A DNA stretch of 64,000 nt, taken from an uncultured Clostridia bacterium. GTDB taxonomy: Bacteria; Bacillota; Clostridia; TANB77; CAG-508. Positions 35,754 through 45,175 of the stretch are shown here, in pieces. Location of the stretch: assembly GCA_934167755.1 (NCBI GenBank), contig CAKPLT010000003.1:1-64000 (forward strand). Direction: 5' to 3'. How positions within the stretch are numbered: the first letter of the stretch is position 1; every line of letters starts with the position of its first letter. The notes below the pieces were generated by a model. The model was not told the origin of the DNA. It saw only the letters and a program-made list of their open reading frames with translations, and did not search any database. Made by a program: the position numbers and the translations under genes.

Positions 35754-36359
35754 CTATAATTCATCAGTTTTAAATGCAAGGTAGCCTTCATATAAATAAC
35801 TATTATCTATACCTTTCATATACACTTCTCTATCATCTACCTTGTCAGTTAAACTCTGTTTTAATAATTCCTTAATTTCTATATCTTTTATTGGGCTTCG
35901 TTCCATTGCAAGTAAATAGTCAGTCTTATCAACTTTGCTCCAATCAACTACCAAATTTAATTCTTTTTTTAAAATTAAATCAAGCCAAATTCTTGTACTT
36001 CTTCCATTTCCTTCTCTAAAAGGATGTGCTATATTCATTTCTACATATTTTTCTATTATTTCTTCGTATGTTGATTGTGGCATTTTTTCAATATTTTTTA
36101 TTGCTTCTTCAAGATATGCAAGAGATGTAAATCTAAAATTTCCTTTAGCTATATTTACTTTTCTTAATTCTCCTGCAAATTCATATATTTCTTCAAATAA
36201 ATATTTATGAATTTGTTTTAAAGTTTCAAATGTTCCTGGTTCTAAGGTATTCAAATAACCTGTTTCAAACATTTTTTTTGCACAAGATTTACTGATTCTT
36301 TCCTCTTCTCTTGCTAATTCTGCTTGGTCAGTAATATTTAATTTATTTTCTAAAGCCAT
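35754..36359 (-). CDS. Fic-domain AMPylase-type protein
   Basis: The 201 residues have a complete Fic motif HPFREGNGRSTR (near 112-123) with the catalytic His. Fic enzymes usually transfer AMP to a target protein. No antitoxin-like partner gene is adjacent; the gene lies directly downstream of lysS (20 nt gap) and may be cotranscribed with it. Whether inhibition is built in is not clear, since I see no certain (S/T)xxxE(G/N) helix. Confidence 0.87.
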   Translation of the reverse strand: MALENKLNITDQAELAREEERISKSCAKKMFETGYLNTLEPGTFETLKQIHKYLFEEIYEFAGELRKVNIAKGNFRFTSLAYLEEAIKNIEKMPQSTYEEIIEKYVEMNIAHPFREGNGRSTRIWLDLILKKELNLVVDWSKVDKTDYLLAMERSPIKDIEIKELLKQSLTDKVDDREVYMKGIDNSYLYEGYLAFKTDEL

Positions 36360-36379
36360 CTTTATCTCCTTTCAGAGTT

Positions 36380-37876
36380 CTAATTAAGTGGTTTCATTGT
36401 TGGGAATAATAATACATCTCTTATTGATGCAGAATCTGTTAACAACATAACTAATCTATCAATTCCTATTCCAAGTCCACCTGTTGGAGGCATACCATAT
36501 TCAAGTGCATTTATAAAATCTTCATCCATCATATTTGCTTCTTCATCTCCAGCGTCTCTTGCTTCTGCTTGTTTTTTAAATCTTTCATATTGATCTATTG
36601 GATCATTTAATTCTGAATATGCATTTCCATATTCTCTACCACCAATAAATACTTCAAATCTTTCTGTTAATCTCTTATCACTTGGTTTTCTCTTTGTTAA
36701 TGGTGATACTTCTACTGGGTAATCATATATAAATGTTGGTTGTATTAATGTTTCTTCTACAAATTCTTCAAAGAATGTATTTATTATATCTCCTCTTGTT
36801 TTCTTAATTGGATCTATTTCTACTTTCTTTTCTTCAGCAATTGCTATTGCTTGCTCATCTGTTTCAATTGTATTAAAATCAACACCTGTTACTTCTTTTA
36901 TTGCTTCTATCATTGAAATTCTTTTCCATTGTGATTCTAAATCTAAATCTATTCCTTGATAGTTTATCTTAGCTGTTCCTAATACTTTTTGAGCTACTGT
37001 TCTAAACATATCTTCTGTTATATCCATCATATCATTATAATCTTCATATGCTGAATATAGTTCTATATTTGTGAATTCTGGATTATGTTTTATATCCATT
37101 CCTTCATTTCTGAACATTCTTCCCATTTCATATACTTTATCAAATCCACCTACAATTAGTCTTTTTAGATATAATTCATTTGCTATTCTTAAATACATAT
37201 CTAAATCTAATGTATTGTGATGTGTTATAAATGGTCTAGCTGCTGCTCCACCTGCAATTGTATTTAATATTGGTGTATCAACTTCCAAATATCCTTTACT
37301 GTCTAAATATGCTTTTACTTCTTTAATTATTTTACTTCTTAATATAAATGTTTCTTTAACTTCTGGATTTACTATTAAATCAACATATCTTTGTCTATAT
37401 CTTAAATCTACATCTTTTAATCCATGGAATTTTTCTGGTAATGGTCTTAATGACTTTGAAAGTAATGTTACTTCTTTTGCATGAACTGAGATTTCTTCTG
37501 TTCTTGTTTTAAATACAAAACCAGTTATTCCTATTATATCTCCAATATCCCATGTTTTGAATGCTTTATAACTTTCTTCTCCTAAATCATTTATGCTTAC
37601 ATAACTTTGAATTTTTTCGTCACTGTCTTGTATTGTGCAGAATGACGCTTTTCCCATAATTCTTTTTGCAATTATTCTTCCTGCTACTGTTACATCTTTG
37701 TTTTCAAATTTCTCATAATTTGCTTTTATTTCTCCTGCTGTATTTGTTCTATTAAATTTTGTTATCTCAAATGGATCTTTTCCTTGTTCTTGTAATTCTT
37801 TTAATTTATCTTTTCTTATTTGGATTAAATGATTTTCATCTAATTCTACTTCTTGATTTTGCTTATTTTCTTGCAT
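36380..37876 (-). CDS. lysS: Lysyl-tRNA synthetase, class II
   Basis: The 498 residues have an N-terminal OB anticodon-binding domain (VTVAGRIIAKRIMGKASF) and class II motifs: motif 2 FRNEGMDIKHNPEFT and motif 3 GLGIGIDRLVMLL. The length is normal. No T-box is seen in its short leader; it has a simple TTGATT-N17-TATAAT promoter. Confidence 0.97.
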   Translation of the reverse strand: MQENKQNQEVELDENHLIQIRKDKLKELQEQGKDPFEITKFNRTNTAGEIKANYEKFENKDVTVAGRIIAKRIMGKASFCTIQDSDEKIQSYVSINDLGEESYKAFKTWDIGDIIGITGFVFKTRTEEISVHAKEVTLLSKSLRPLPEKFHGLKDVDLRYRQRYVDLIVNPEVKETFILRSKIIKEVKAYLDSKGYLEVDTPILNTIAGGAAARPFITHHNTLDLDMYLRIANELYLKRLIVGGFDKVYEMGRMFRNEGMDIKHNPEFTNIELYSAYEDYNDMMDITEDMFRTVAQKVLGTAKINYQGIDLDLESQWKRISMIEAIKEVTGVDFNTIETDEQAIAIAEEKKVEIDPIKKTRGDIINTFFEEFVEETLIQPTFIYDYPVEVSPLTKRKPSDKRLTERFEVFIGGREYGNAYSELNDPIDQYERFKKQAEARDAGDEEANMMDEDFINALEYGMPPTGGLGIGIDRLVMLLTDSASIRDVLLFPTMKPLN

Positions 37877-37912
37877 CTTTCATCTCTCCTTGTTTTATCT
37901 AAATACAGAATT

Positions 37913-37941
37913 ATTATAATGTATTTTTTTCCAAAAATCAA
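37913..37941 (-). promoter_or_regulatory. lysS promoter
   Basis: On the minus strand TTGATT and TATAAT are 17 nt apart, with AAGGAGAG before the start codon about 35 nt on. Confidence 0.75.
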
Positions 37942-38001
37942 GTATTTATGTAAAATATTGTTATTATGTTACAGGATAATGGTTAGAATTGAAGTTTTAT
38001 A

Positions 38002-38186
38002 AGAAATCCTTGAAATATAAGCTTTGAATGAAGCGACGAATGTGCATAAAGAAATTTTAGAAATTCTATGCAGTTTTATGGAAAGAGTTCACGAGAGTGG
38101 AAGGGTGCCATAATACAAGTTAGAATTTCTTAAATTTCGTAATAATCCGAGGAGTATAGTGAAAAGCTTATATTTCAAGGATTTCT
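38002..38186 (+). repeat. Structured non-coding element copy B
   Basis: This is a 185-nt relative of the element at 20201-20382, in opposite orientation. Ends 38002-38025 and 38163-38186 pair over 24 bp. The core holds TTCACGAGAGTGGAAGGG with a CAC-GAGA-GTG tetraloop hairpin inside TTATGG/CCATAA. Compared with copy A, the second stem changes GAAGCTT/AAGCTTC to GAAATTT/AAATTTC, keeping every pair. It ends 92 nt before the M20 dipeptidase start, so it may be in that gene's leader. Confidence 0.8.
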
Positions 38187-38278
38187 CTGTATTAATTAAA
38201 ATAAGCCATTATTCTATAACATTATTATTGATATATTCCATACATTATAATATAATCATTTTTAGGAGGTATTTTATT

Positions 38279-39694
38279 ATGTTTGATAATTATATTGATA
38301 GTTTAAAAGATGAAATTATAAAAGAAACTTGTAATCTTATAAATATTCCTAGCATTTCTGAAGAAACTAACAATCCAGATATGCCTTTTGGTAAATATGC
38401 TAAAGAAGCTTTAGAGTATGCCTTAAATCTAGGTAATAAATTAGGATTTAGAACCAAAAACCTTGATGGTTATTGTGGTTACATAGAATTTGGTGAAGGT
38501 GATAAGCTTTTAGGTATCATTGGTCATTTAGATGTTGTACCAAGTGGCGATGCTTGGAACACTCCACCTTTTGAAGCAACAATAAATGATAACAAAATAT
38601 ATGGTCGTGGCGCTATAGATGATAAAGGTCCTGTAGTTGCATCACTATATGCAATGAAAACTATAAAGGATAATATGAATATAAATTATAGAGTTCGTCT
38701 TATTTTAGGTATTAATGAAGAAAAAGCATGGAAATGTATTAAACACTATAAAGAAGTTGAAGAATTACCTACTATAGGTTTTAGTCCTGATGCAGACTTT
38801 CCTTGCATATATGCTGAAAAAGGCATTTGTACAGTTTATATAAAAGATGACTTTCGCAAATATGAAAATTTGCCAATTAAAATTTCTAATATAGATTGTA
38901 ATAATAATGCAATTAATGTTGTTCCTAAAAAATGTGATGTTACACTTGATATTGATGTTTCAAAAATTAGCTTATCTGATGTTACAAATTTTATTGATAA
39001 AGAACTTAAAAGTTCAAAATTTGATATAAGTTACTCTATAAATAAAAATTCTATACTTCTTCATTCTACAGGAATTCAAGCACATTCTGCACATCCTGAT
39101 TTGGGTAAAAATGCTATTTCTCCAATGATAATTTTGTTAAATAGAATTTTTAATTATTTTGAATATAAAATTAATTTATTTGAATTTTTCGAAAATTATA
39201 TTAATACCGAATTTACTGGAAAGTCTTTAGGTATTGATTTTGAAGATGAATCTGGAAAACTTACTCTAAATGTTGGAGATTTTAGTTTGGATAATTATTT
39301 ACAATTTGGTATTAATTTGCGTATTCCTATAAATACATCAATTAATACTGTTACAAATTTAATTGATCTTAAATGTCAAGATTGTTCGCTAGACACTTAC
39401 ATTGCTATGAAACAAAATCCTTTATATGTTCCTAAAGACAATTATTTAGTTAAAACACTTTGTAACATTTTTAATAGAATGACCAATTCTAATTTTGAAC
39501 CTATTGCTATTGGTGGAGGTACTTATGCTAGGGCTTTTGAAAATTGTATTTCTTTTGGTGCAAACTTCCCTGGTGATACTGATATGTGTCATCAAGCTAA
39601 TGAATTTATTGATATTAATAAACTAATGTTATCTTGTAAAATTTATACAGAAGCTATTTATGAATTAACAAATGGAGCTTCCAACGGGAATTGA
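38279..39694 (+). CDS. M20-family dipeptidase (PepV/Sapep-like)
   Basis: The 471 residues have the M20 metal ligands in GHLDVVPSGD and GAIDDKGP, the catalytic Glu in GINEEKAW (EE), and later ligands in SPDADFP and the C-terminal CHQANEFI. PepV-type enzymes hydrolyse dipeptides with a free N-terminus. The start is placed at MFDNYIDS with an ideal AGGAGG; a longer frame runs back into the structured element. Its last seven codons overlap the 3' end of the convergent tRNA-Thr, with the stop in the T arm. Confidence 0.92.
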   Translation: MFDNYIDSLKDEIIKETCNLINIPSISEETNNPDMPFGKYAKEALEYALNLGNKLGFRTKNLDGYCGYIEFGEGDKLLGIIGHLDVVPSGDAWNTPPFEATINDNKIYGRGAIDDKGPVVASLYAMKTIKDNMNINYRVRLILGINEEKAWKCIKHYKEVEELPTIGFSPDADFPCIYAEKGICTVYIKDDFRKYENLPIKISNIDCNNNAINVVPKKCDVTLDIDVSKISLSDVTNFIDKELKSSKFDISYSINKNSILLHSTGIQAHSAHPDLGKNAISPMIILLNRIFNYFEYKINLFEFFENYINTEFTGKSLGIDFEDESGKLTLNVGDFSLDNYLQFGINLRIPINTSINTVTNLIDLKCQDCSLDTYIAMKQNPLYVPKDNYLVKTLCNIFNRMTNSNFEPIAIGGGTYARAFENCISFGANFPGDTDMCHQANEFIDINKLMLSCKIYTEAIYELTNGASNGN

Positions 39695-39748
39695 ACCCGT
39701 GACCTCAGCCTTACCAAGGCTGCACTCTACCAACTGAGCTATGGAAGC
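39673..39748 (-). tRNA. tRNA-Thr (anticodon GGU)
   Basis: The 76-nt cloverleaf includes an encoded CCA. The acceptor stem is GCTTCCA/TGGAAGC, the anticodon loop TTGGTAA within CAGCC/GGCTG, and the T loop GGTTCAATTCC. It reads ACC/ACU. The 3' part overlaps the end of the dipeptidase gene on the other strand. Confidence 0.97.
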
Positions 39749-39940
39749 ATTTCTTAGTTATTATAATATATAATTTTACAAAAATCAATAATTTTTGTAA
39801 AATATAAAACTTATTAGTTACAAGATAGCGTTTCCAGCTGGCATATTGTAAAAAATGCTTGAAAAGCACTGATTTTTATATACTTTTCTAAAATTTTATG
39901 ATATAATATTAATATAAAAATTTTTGAAGGAGATTTTACT

Positions 39941-41038
39941 ATGAAAGAATTGACAACAAAAGAATGTATTGAATTATTGTCTCCTGAATTAAAATCATAT
40001 TTACATGATATACATCAGGAAACGATTGTAAACACAGTGCGTGATGGACAATTAGAGCCATCTTCTGCCAATTATCTGCCACCAGATGTTTTGTCATTAA
40101 AAAAACATCGGTATCAAATTCTGGCTCAAAATGGAACTTCAATGTTTAGTGGCAAAGATGCAGAAATACTTGAGTGTTACATCTCAAGTTTTCCAAAAGC
40201 AATTAGACAACGCGAGTTAACTAAAACTATGACTGATGTCGTAGATGCATTGACAAATCTGATAATGCATATCGGTATTTGGATAACTCATCATGAGTAC
40301 TATCCAGATTTTCGCATTGCTGTTCATGTAATGTCAAGGCGTAAAGACTGGGAAGGAGAAGAAACAAAGCTGTTATTAAAATCAGTAGAGTCTGTTTATA
40401 CAAACGATTCTTCTATTTCTATGGCACAGCCACCTATTATTCGAGATTTGTTTGGTATCAGAGTAATCCTTGAGCAAACAACTGATAAAAATGTTCTGCT
40501 TAAAGTAATGCGAATTATTGTATCAATTCTGACAAACCCAAATTCTAAGGAATATAAAAAATTCTATTATTGGGTTAAAACCAGTGATAAGTTATATGGA
40601 GGTTCACCAATTCCTAAAGAGCGTTTATTGCGCTTACAGGATTATGACTTTACAATGAGTCATGAAAAAAATTATATTGAGCATCCCAAAAGCAATGGAT
40701 ATGAATCTTGGCAAGCATCATTTACTGTTGAAGCTTCATCTCCTAAAGCTGGTGGTTCAATGTTTGAACTTCAAGGGCGAACAAGTCAGATGGAAGAACT
40801 ATTAGAGTATGGATTAAATTCTGAGAATCAGAAGGACCTGTCTCACGAAGAATATAAGCAAGAAATGTATTCTCTTCGAAATGAGCTGTTCAGTATCAAA
40901 GAATACAAAGGAGGATTGCTTTATTTTAATCCTGCAATAGGCTATGATGCCGATGGCATTGGCAAATCTAAACAGATTGCTTCTCGAACATCATCAGTGC
41001 ATTTGGTCTCCGAAAAATCTGCAAATGCAGAAACATAA
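39941..41038 (+). CDS. RelA/SpoT-like nucleotidyltransferase-domain protein
   Basis: The 365 residues contain blocks like the (p)ppGpp synthetase domain: RDLFGIRVIL (the D-x-GIR strand), HPKSNGYESWQASFTV (NGY-x-S) and FELQGRTSQMEELLEYG (E-x-Q-x-RT). The HD hydrolase and regulatory domains of long Rel are absent. The N-terminal 150 residues are not recognisable. The usual His after NGYxS is replaced (NGYESWQ), so activity may differ. Composition is less AT-rich than neighbours and one CGG Arg codon is used, suggesting acquisition. It could be a small alarmone or toxic nucleotide synthetase. Confidence 0.7.
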   Translation: MKELTTKECIELLSPELKSYLHDIHQETIVNTVRDGQLEPSSANYLPPDVLSLKKHRYQILAQNGTSMFSGKDAEILECYISSFPKAIRQRELTKTMTDVVDALTNLIMHIGIWITHHEYYPDFRIAVHVMSRRKDWEGEETKLLLKSVESVYTNDSSISMAQPPIIRDLFGIRVILEQTTDKNVLLKVMRIIVSILTNPNSKEYKKFYYWVKTSDKLYGGSPIPKERLLRLQDYDFTMSHEKNYIEHPKSNGYESWQASFTVEASSPKAGGSMFELQGRTSQMEELLEYGLNSENQKDLSHEEYKQEMYSLRNELFSIKEYKGGLLYFNPAIGYDADGIGKSKQIASRTSSVHLVSEKSANAET

Positions 41039-41072
41039 TTTATGCATTTTATCTTAAATGCTAAATAGTAAA

Positions 41073-41114
41073 AACATACATAGTTAAAATAAATTTATTT
41101 TGACTATGTATGTT
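41073..41114. terminator. Bidirectional terminator between convergent genes
   Basis: ACATACATAGT and ACTATGTATGT form an 11-bp stem extended by AAAAT/ATTTT, between the RelA/SpoT-like and O-methyltransferase genes. T runs lie on both sides. Confidence 0.75.
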
Positions 41115-41119
41115 CTTCT

Positions 41120-41716
41120 TTATTTACTATTTTTTATTCTACTTACTGCTAATCCATCTCCAACTTCTAAAATCTCAGTTTCAATATGTGGATTTTCAGT
41201 AATCTCTTTAATATATTCTCTTAAACTTCTTACAGCTGTGCGTTGTTTATGTTTGTTATAATCACTCATAACATATCCTTTATACAAAACATTATCAGCT
41301 AAAATAATTCCATCAGTTTTAATCATTCTTAATGTTTCTTTTAAGAAAAACGGATATTTGCCTTTTGCTGCATCTATAAAAGCAACATCATATTTTTCGT
41401 TCAATGTAGGTAAAATCTCAACAGCATCACCCTCATATATATTTATTTTATCTGCAACTCCAACTTTTTCAATATTTATTTTAGCCTCTGCAATACGATT
41501 TTTATCTCTTTCTATTGTATCAATTTTTCCTCCATCTTGTAGGTACTCTGAAAAACACATAGCTGAGTATCCTACCGCTGTACCAATTTCTAGAATTCTT
41601 TTTGGTTTTGTATCTTTTAAAATTTTATCTACCATTTCTAATGTATCATCCATAATTATTGGAATATTCTCTTCTAATGCCTTTTGTTTTATTTTTTCTA
41701 ACTCTTCTTTATTCAT
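41120..41716 (-). CDS. SAM-dependent O-methyltransferase (catechol OMT-like)
   Basis: The 198 residues have motif I ILEIGTAVGYSAM, IDTIERD and YDVAFIDAAKGKY, characteristic of the small O-methyltransferase family (TrmR/YrrM-like). In Bacillus this family includes TrmR, which methylates 5-hydroxyuridine at wobble position 34 in tRNA. I chose the start at MNKEEL after GGGAGGG; a longer frame starts inside an inverted repeat region. The substrate is inferred. Confidence 0.85.
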   Translation of the reverse strand: MNKEELEKIKQKALEENIPIIMDDTLEMVDKILKDTKPKRILEIGTAVGYSAMCFSEYLQDGGKIDTIERDKNRIAEAKINIEKVGVADKINIYEGDAVEILPTLNEKYDVAFIDAAKGKYPFFLKETLRMIKTDGIILADNVLYKGYVMSDYNKHKQRTAVRSLREYIKEITENPHIETEILEVGDGLAVSRIKNSK

Positions 41717-41799
41717 ATATATAGCCCTCCCATACTGGTAACAAGAGTGTCCCTTCTGGTAATTTTTTTTACCATTAATGAGTCTCCACAATGGTAAAA

Positions 41800-43620
41800 T
41801 TATTTATTTGCATTTCTTGCTGCTCTTTCTCTTTCTTTGTTATCTAATATTTTCTTTCTTAATCTAATTGATTTTGGTGTAACCTCTACTAATTCATCAT
41901 CTTGAATAAATTCTATAGCTTTTTCAAGTGACATTTGAATTGGTGGTACTAATCTTAGTGCATCATCTGATCCTGAAGCTCTAGTATTTGTTAAGTGTTT
42001 TTCTTTACATACATTTACTGCTAAGTCTTCACTTCTTGAGTTTAATCCAACAATCATTCCTTCATATACATCTACACCAGGTCCTATGAATAATTCACCT
42101 TTATCTTGTGCATTATATAATCCATATGTTATTGATGTTCCATTTTCAAATGCTACTATTGTTCCCCTAACACGTGCAACAACTTCTCCTTTGAATGGTT
42201 CGTATGAATCAAATATACTATTCATAATTCCTTCACCTTTTGTGTCTGTAAGAAATTCAGTTCTATATCCTATTAGTCCCCTTGCAGGAATTCTAAATTC
42301 TATTTTTGTATGACCTGCTTCTGCTGGTTCCATATTTACCATTTCGCCTTTTCTTCTTCCTAATTTTTCAATTACTGTTCCTACTGAATCGTCTGGTATG
42401 TTTACAACTAGTCTTTCAATTGGTTCACATTTTACACCATCTATTTCTTTGATAATTACTTTTGGTCTTGATACTAAAAGTTCATATCCTTCTCTTCTCA
42501 TTGTTTCTATTAATACAGATAAATGTAATTCTCCTCTTCCTGATACTACAAATGAATCAGGTGATGCTGTTTCTTCAACTCTTAAACTTACATTTCTATC
42601 TAATTCTTTAAATAGTCTGTCTCTTAAATGTCTTGATGTTATAAATTGTCCTTCTCTTCCTGCAAATGGTCCATTATTTACACTGAATGTCATAGATACT
42701 GTTGGTTCATCAATGTCTACAAATGGTATTTTCTCAGGATTATTAAAATCACATATTGTATCTCCTATATGAATGTTTGGAATACCTGAAACTTCTATGA
42801 TATCTCCAGCTGATACTTCATCAACTTCAACTTTCTTTAATCCCATATGTGTATAAACTTTTGCAATTCTTCCTTGTGAAATCTTGTCCTCTTTTTCACA
42901 AATAGATACTGGCATTCCAACTTTTATTGTTCCTCTTTCTAGTCTTCCTACAGCTATTCTTCCAACATAATCATCATAGTCAATATTTGATACTAGCATT
43001 TGTGCTGGTCCTTCTTCATCACAATCTGGTGCTTTTATTGTGTTTATTATTGTTTCAAATAAACAAGTTAAATCTCCATCTGGATCATTTAAATCTAATT
43101 TCGCTGTTCCATTTTTTGCTGATGCATATACTACTGGGAATTCTAATTGGTCGTCATTTGCATCTAGTTCTATAAATAATTCCATTACTTGATCTAATAC
43201 TTTTTGTGGTTCTGCTCCTGGTCTATCTATTTTATTTATTACTACAATTGGTTTTAAATTCATTGCTAATGATTTTTTTAATACTTCTCTTGTTTGTGGC
43301 ATTGCTCCTTCAAATGCATCTACTAATAAAAGTACTCCATCAACTGTTTTTAATACTCTTTCTACTTCTCCTCCAAAATCAGCATGTCCAGGTGTATCAA
43401 CTATGTTAATTTTTATTCCATTAAACATTACTGCTGTATTTTTTGCTAGTATTGTTATTCCTCTTTCTTTTTCTTGGTCATTTGAGTCCATTACTCTTTC
43501 TGCTACTTGTTCATTTTCTCTAAATACATGGCTTTGTCTTAATAAAGCATCTACTAATGTAGTTTTTCCATGATCTACGTGTGCAATTATTGCTATATTT
43601 CTTATTTTTTGATTATTCAT
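41800..43620 (-). CDS. typA: Ribosome-associated GTPase TypA/BipA
   Basis: The 606 residues have G1 AHVDHGKTT, G3 DTPGHADFGGE and G4 NKIDRPGA, an EF-G-like domain II, and the BipA-specific C-terminal domain (LTDTKGEGIMNSIF). It assists 50S assembly and stress growth. It is followed on the same strand by the O-methyltransferase gene, separated by a short repeat region. Confidence 0.96.
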   Translation of the reverse strand: MNNQKIRNIAIIAHVDHGKTTLVDALLRQSHVFRENEQVAERVMDSNDQEKERGITILAKNTAVMFNGIKINIVDTPGHADFGGEVERVLKTVDGVLLLVDAFEGAMPQTREVLKKSLAMNLKPIVVINKIDRPGAEPQKVLDQVMELFIELDANDDQLEFPVVYASAKNGTAKLDLNDPDGDLTCLFETIINTIKAPDCDEEGPAQMLVSNIDYDDYVGRIAVGRLERGTIKVGMPVSICEKEDKISQGRIAKVYTHMGLKKVEVDEVSAGDIIEVSGIPNIHIGDTICDFNNPEKIPFVDIDEPTVSMTFSVNNGPFAGREGQFITSRHLRDRLFKELDRNVSLRVEETASPDSFVVSGRGELHLSVLIETMRREGYELLVSRPKVIIKEIDGVKCEPIERLVVNIPDDSVGTVIEKLGRRKGEMVNMEPAEAGHTKIEFRIPARGLIGYRTEFLTDTKGEGIMNSIFDSYEPFKGEVVARVRGTIVAFENGTSITYGLYNAQDKGELFIGPGVDVYEGMIVGLNSRSEDLAVNVCKEKHLTNTRASGSDDALRLVPPIQMSLEKAIEFIQDDELVEVTPKSIRLRKKILDNKERERAARNANK

Positions 43621-43641
43621 TTTCTTTTCTCTCCCTTTTCT

Positions 43642-44229
43642 TTATTTTGCTAATTCTAATATTTTTTCCATTATTTCTTCTGTTATCTCATCTAATTCAT
43701 CTTTACTTCTATTACTAAAATCCATTGGTTCTCCGTATCTTATTGTCATTTTATCAAATGACTTTTCTCCTCCTGTTATTCCTACTGGAATAACTCTTGC
43801 TCCTGTTTTTACAGCAAAAAATGCTGCACCATCTTTTGTTTTTTCTCCTTTTTCTACTCCGTTTCTAGTTCCTTCTGGAAATAGAGCTATGCTTTCTCCA
43901 TTTTTTAATGCTTTTAGTGTCGTTTTTAATGCTGATATATCTTTTGCATCTCTTTTTACATATATTCCATCAAATACAACTCCTAAAAATGCAAAAAATG
44001 GATTTTTACGAAGTTCTTCTTTTGCTAAAAATCTTACATGTCTTTTTGCTGTTACTACTATTAATGGTGGATCATTATATGTTCTATGATTTCCACAATA
44101 TATTAGTGGTTCTTTTTTATCTTTTGGAATATTTTCTGTTCCTATTACTTTTACTCTATGTACTACTATAAAGTATAAACGAATTGCAGCTCTAACTATT
44201 ACTCTTATTATTTGTTTAAATATATTCAT
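43642..44229 (-). CDS. plsC: 1-acyl-sn-glycerol-3-phosphate acyltransferase
   Basis: The 195 residues have the acyltransferase motif I NHRTYNDP, where the usual H-x4-D is kept (H-R-T-Y-N-D), FPEGTRNG (motif III) and VIPVGITG (motif IV), plus an N-terminal membrane segment. It makes phosphatidic acid from lysophosphatidic acid. It is 21 nt upstream of typA. Confidence 0.9.
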   Translation of the reverse strand: MNIFKQIIRVIVRAAIRLYFIVVHRVKVIGTENIPKDKKEPLIYCGNHRTYNDPPLIVVTAKRHVRFLAKEELRKNPFFAFLGVVFDGIYVKRDAKDISALKTTLKALKNGESIALFPEGTRNGVEKGEKTKDGAAFFAVKTGARVIPVGITGGEKSFDKMTIRYGEPMDFSNRSKDELDEITEEIMEKILELAK

Positions 44230-44250
44230 TTGTTACCTCTTTCTTTATTA

Positions 44251-45090
44251 TTAATTAACACCTGGAATATGAACACTTTTGGCTACAACATCCATAGAAA
44301 TAACATTCATTGCTGTTAAATTTTCTATTTCTTTTCTAGCCTTTTCTTTAAATTCTTTTAGAACTTCTTGTATGTTATATCCATACATTACAATTACTTC
44401 CATATATATACTCGGTCCTGCTTCTGTACTTGTTGCTCTTGTTCTTACTACTTTATAAATTGACTGCATTCTACCTGCCAAATATTCTACTATTTGTCTG
44501 AATACTGTATCTGAAATAGTAAATTTTCCTAAATAACTAAATGTTGGTCTTATAATAGTTTTTTCTGATATGTATGGTTTTTGTCCTGCTCCTTTTGATT
44601 TAAAAATCTGAAGTGGATCTAATAAATATCCTGAAAAGTCCTTTTTTAATTCAAAAGTTGGCACAGGTATTACATGCTTTCCTTCTGTTACGCGTATATG
44701 TCTTGCTGTTTGTATTTCTTCTTCTGTTGCTACATCATTTATATATGTTGTTTCAGATATTTCTGACAACCCTAAATTTGCTGCAATTTTTTGTACCATC
44801 CCATCTGATGTTCCTAATATTAAAACTTTATTTGGTTTATATTTTTTAAATGCTTCTTCTATTGGCTTTTTTTCTTCTTCATCATAGAATAATGCATGTT
44901 TTACTGTTTCAATTTTAGTAGGTGCCTTTTTGGCGGAAGCACCTGCAACAATTTCGTTATCTTTTATTAATAAACCATCATCTATTATAAAGTGTATATC
45001 TTTTTCACTTGCTACCATTTGTGCTCTATAGCTTTTGCCTGTTCCAGATGGTCCAACAAATGCATATACTTTTATATTTTCAAATGACAT
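44251..45090 (-). CDS. P-loop ATPase fused to an Asp23/Gls24-like domain
   Basis: The 279 residues have an N-terminal P-loop AFVGPSGTGKSYRA, a middle region with ETVKHALFYDEEEKKP, and a C-terminal Asp23-like domain (TISDTVFRQIVEYLAGRMQSIYKVVRTRA... to end). Asp23/Gls24 domains occur in envelope stress proteins. The kinase-like part is of unknown substrate. The start at MSFENIK follows GGAGAAG; an upstream ATG lacks one. It is upstream of plsC with a 21-nt gap. Confidence 0.75.
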   Translation of the reverse strand: MSFENIKVYAFVGPSGTGKSYRAQMVASEKDIHFIIDDGLLIKDNEIVAGASAKKAPTKIETVKHALFYDEEEKKPIEEAFKKYKPNKVLILGTSDGMVQKIAANLGLSEISETTYINDVATEEEIQTARHIRVTEGKHVIPVPTFELKKDFSGYLLDPLQIFKSKGAGQKPYISEKTIIRPTFSYLGKFTISDTVFRQIVEYLAGRMQSIYKVVRTRATSTEAGPSIYMEVIVMYGYNIQEVLKEFKEKARKEIENLTAMNVISMDVVAKSVHIPGVN

Positions 45091-45134
45091 TTTTCTTCTC
45101 CTCACAATTATTGTAATATAACTTAATCCCAATA

Positions 45135-45162
45135 GATAAGGCACGACAATTCGTGCCTTATC
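45135..45162 (-). terminator. 12-bp hairpin after the GT2 gene
   Basis: GATAAGGCACGA and TCGTGCCTTATC form a perfect stem with a 4-nt loop, 13 nt after the GT2 stop. There is no clear U tract, so it may be a weak terminator or 3' stabiliser. Confidence 0.6.
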
Positions 45163-45175
45163 TTATAGGTGTCAG

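Noticed and set aside
37877..37980. T-box upstream of lysS
   Set aside because: The promoter lies about 40 nt before the gene, leaving no room for a T-box leader.
38159..38278. N-terminal extension of the M20 dipeptidase by 40 codons
   Set aside because: It runs back into the structured element, does not resemble the family, and AGGAGG marks the internal ATG.
41717..41799. Repeat words (TTACCA..., GGGACACTC...) between typA and the O-methyltransferase gene
   Set aside because: Short and imperfect; one ACCATT/AATGGT hairpin is visible but not enough to define an element.
45121..45175. Intrinsic terminator with U tract after the GT2 gene
   Set aside because: The hairpin is perfect but lacks a run of T on the transcribed side, so it is listed only as a hairpin with moderate confidence.
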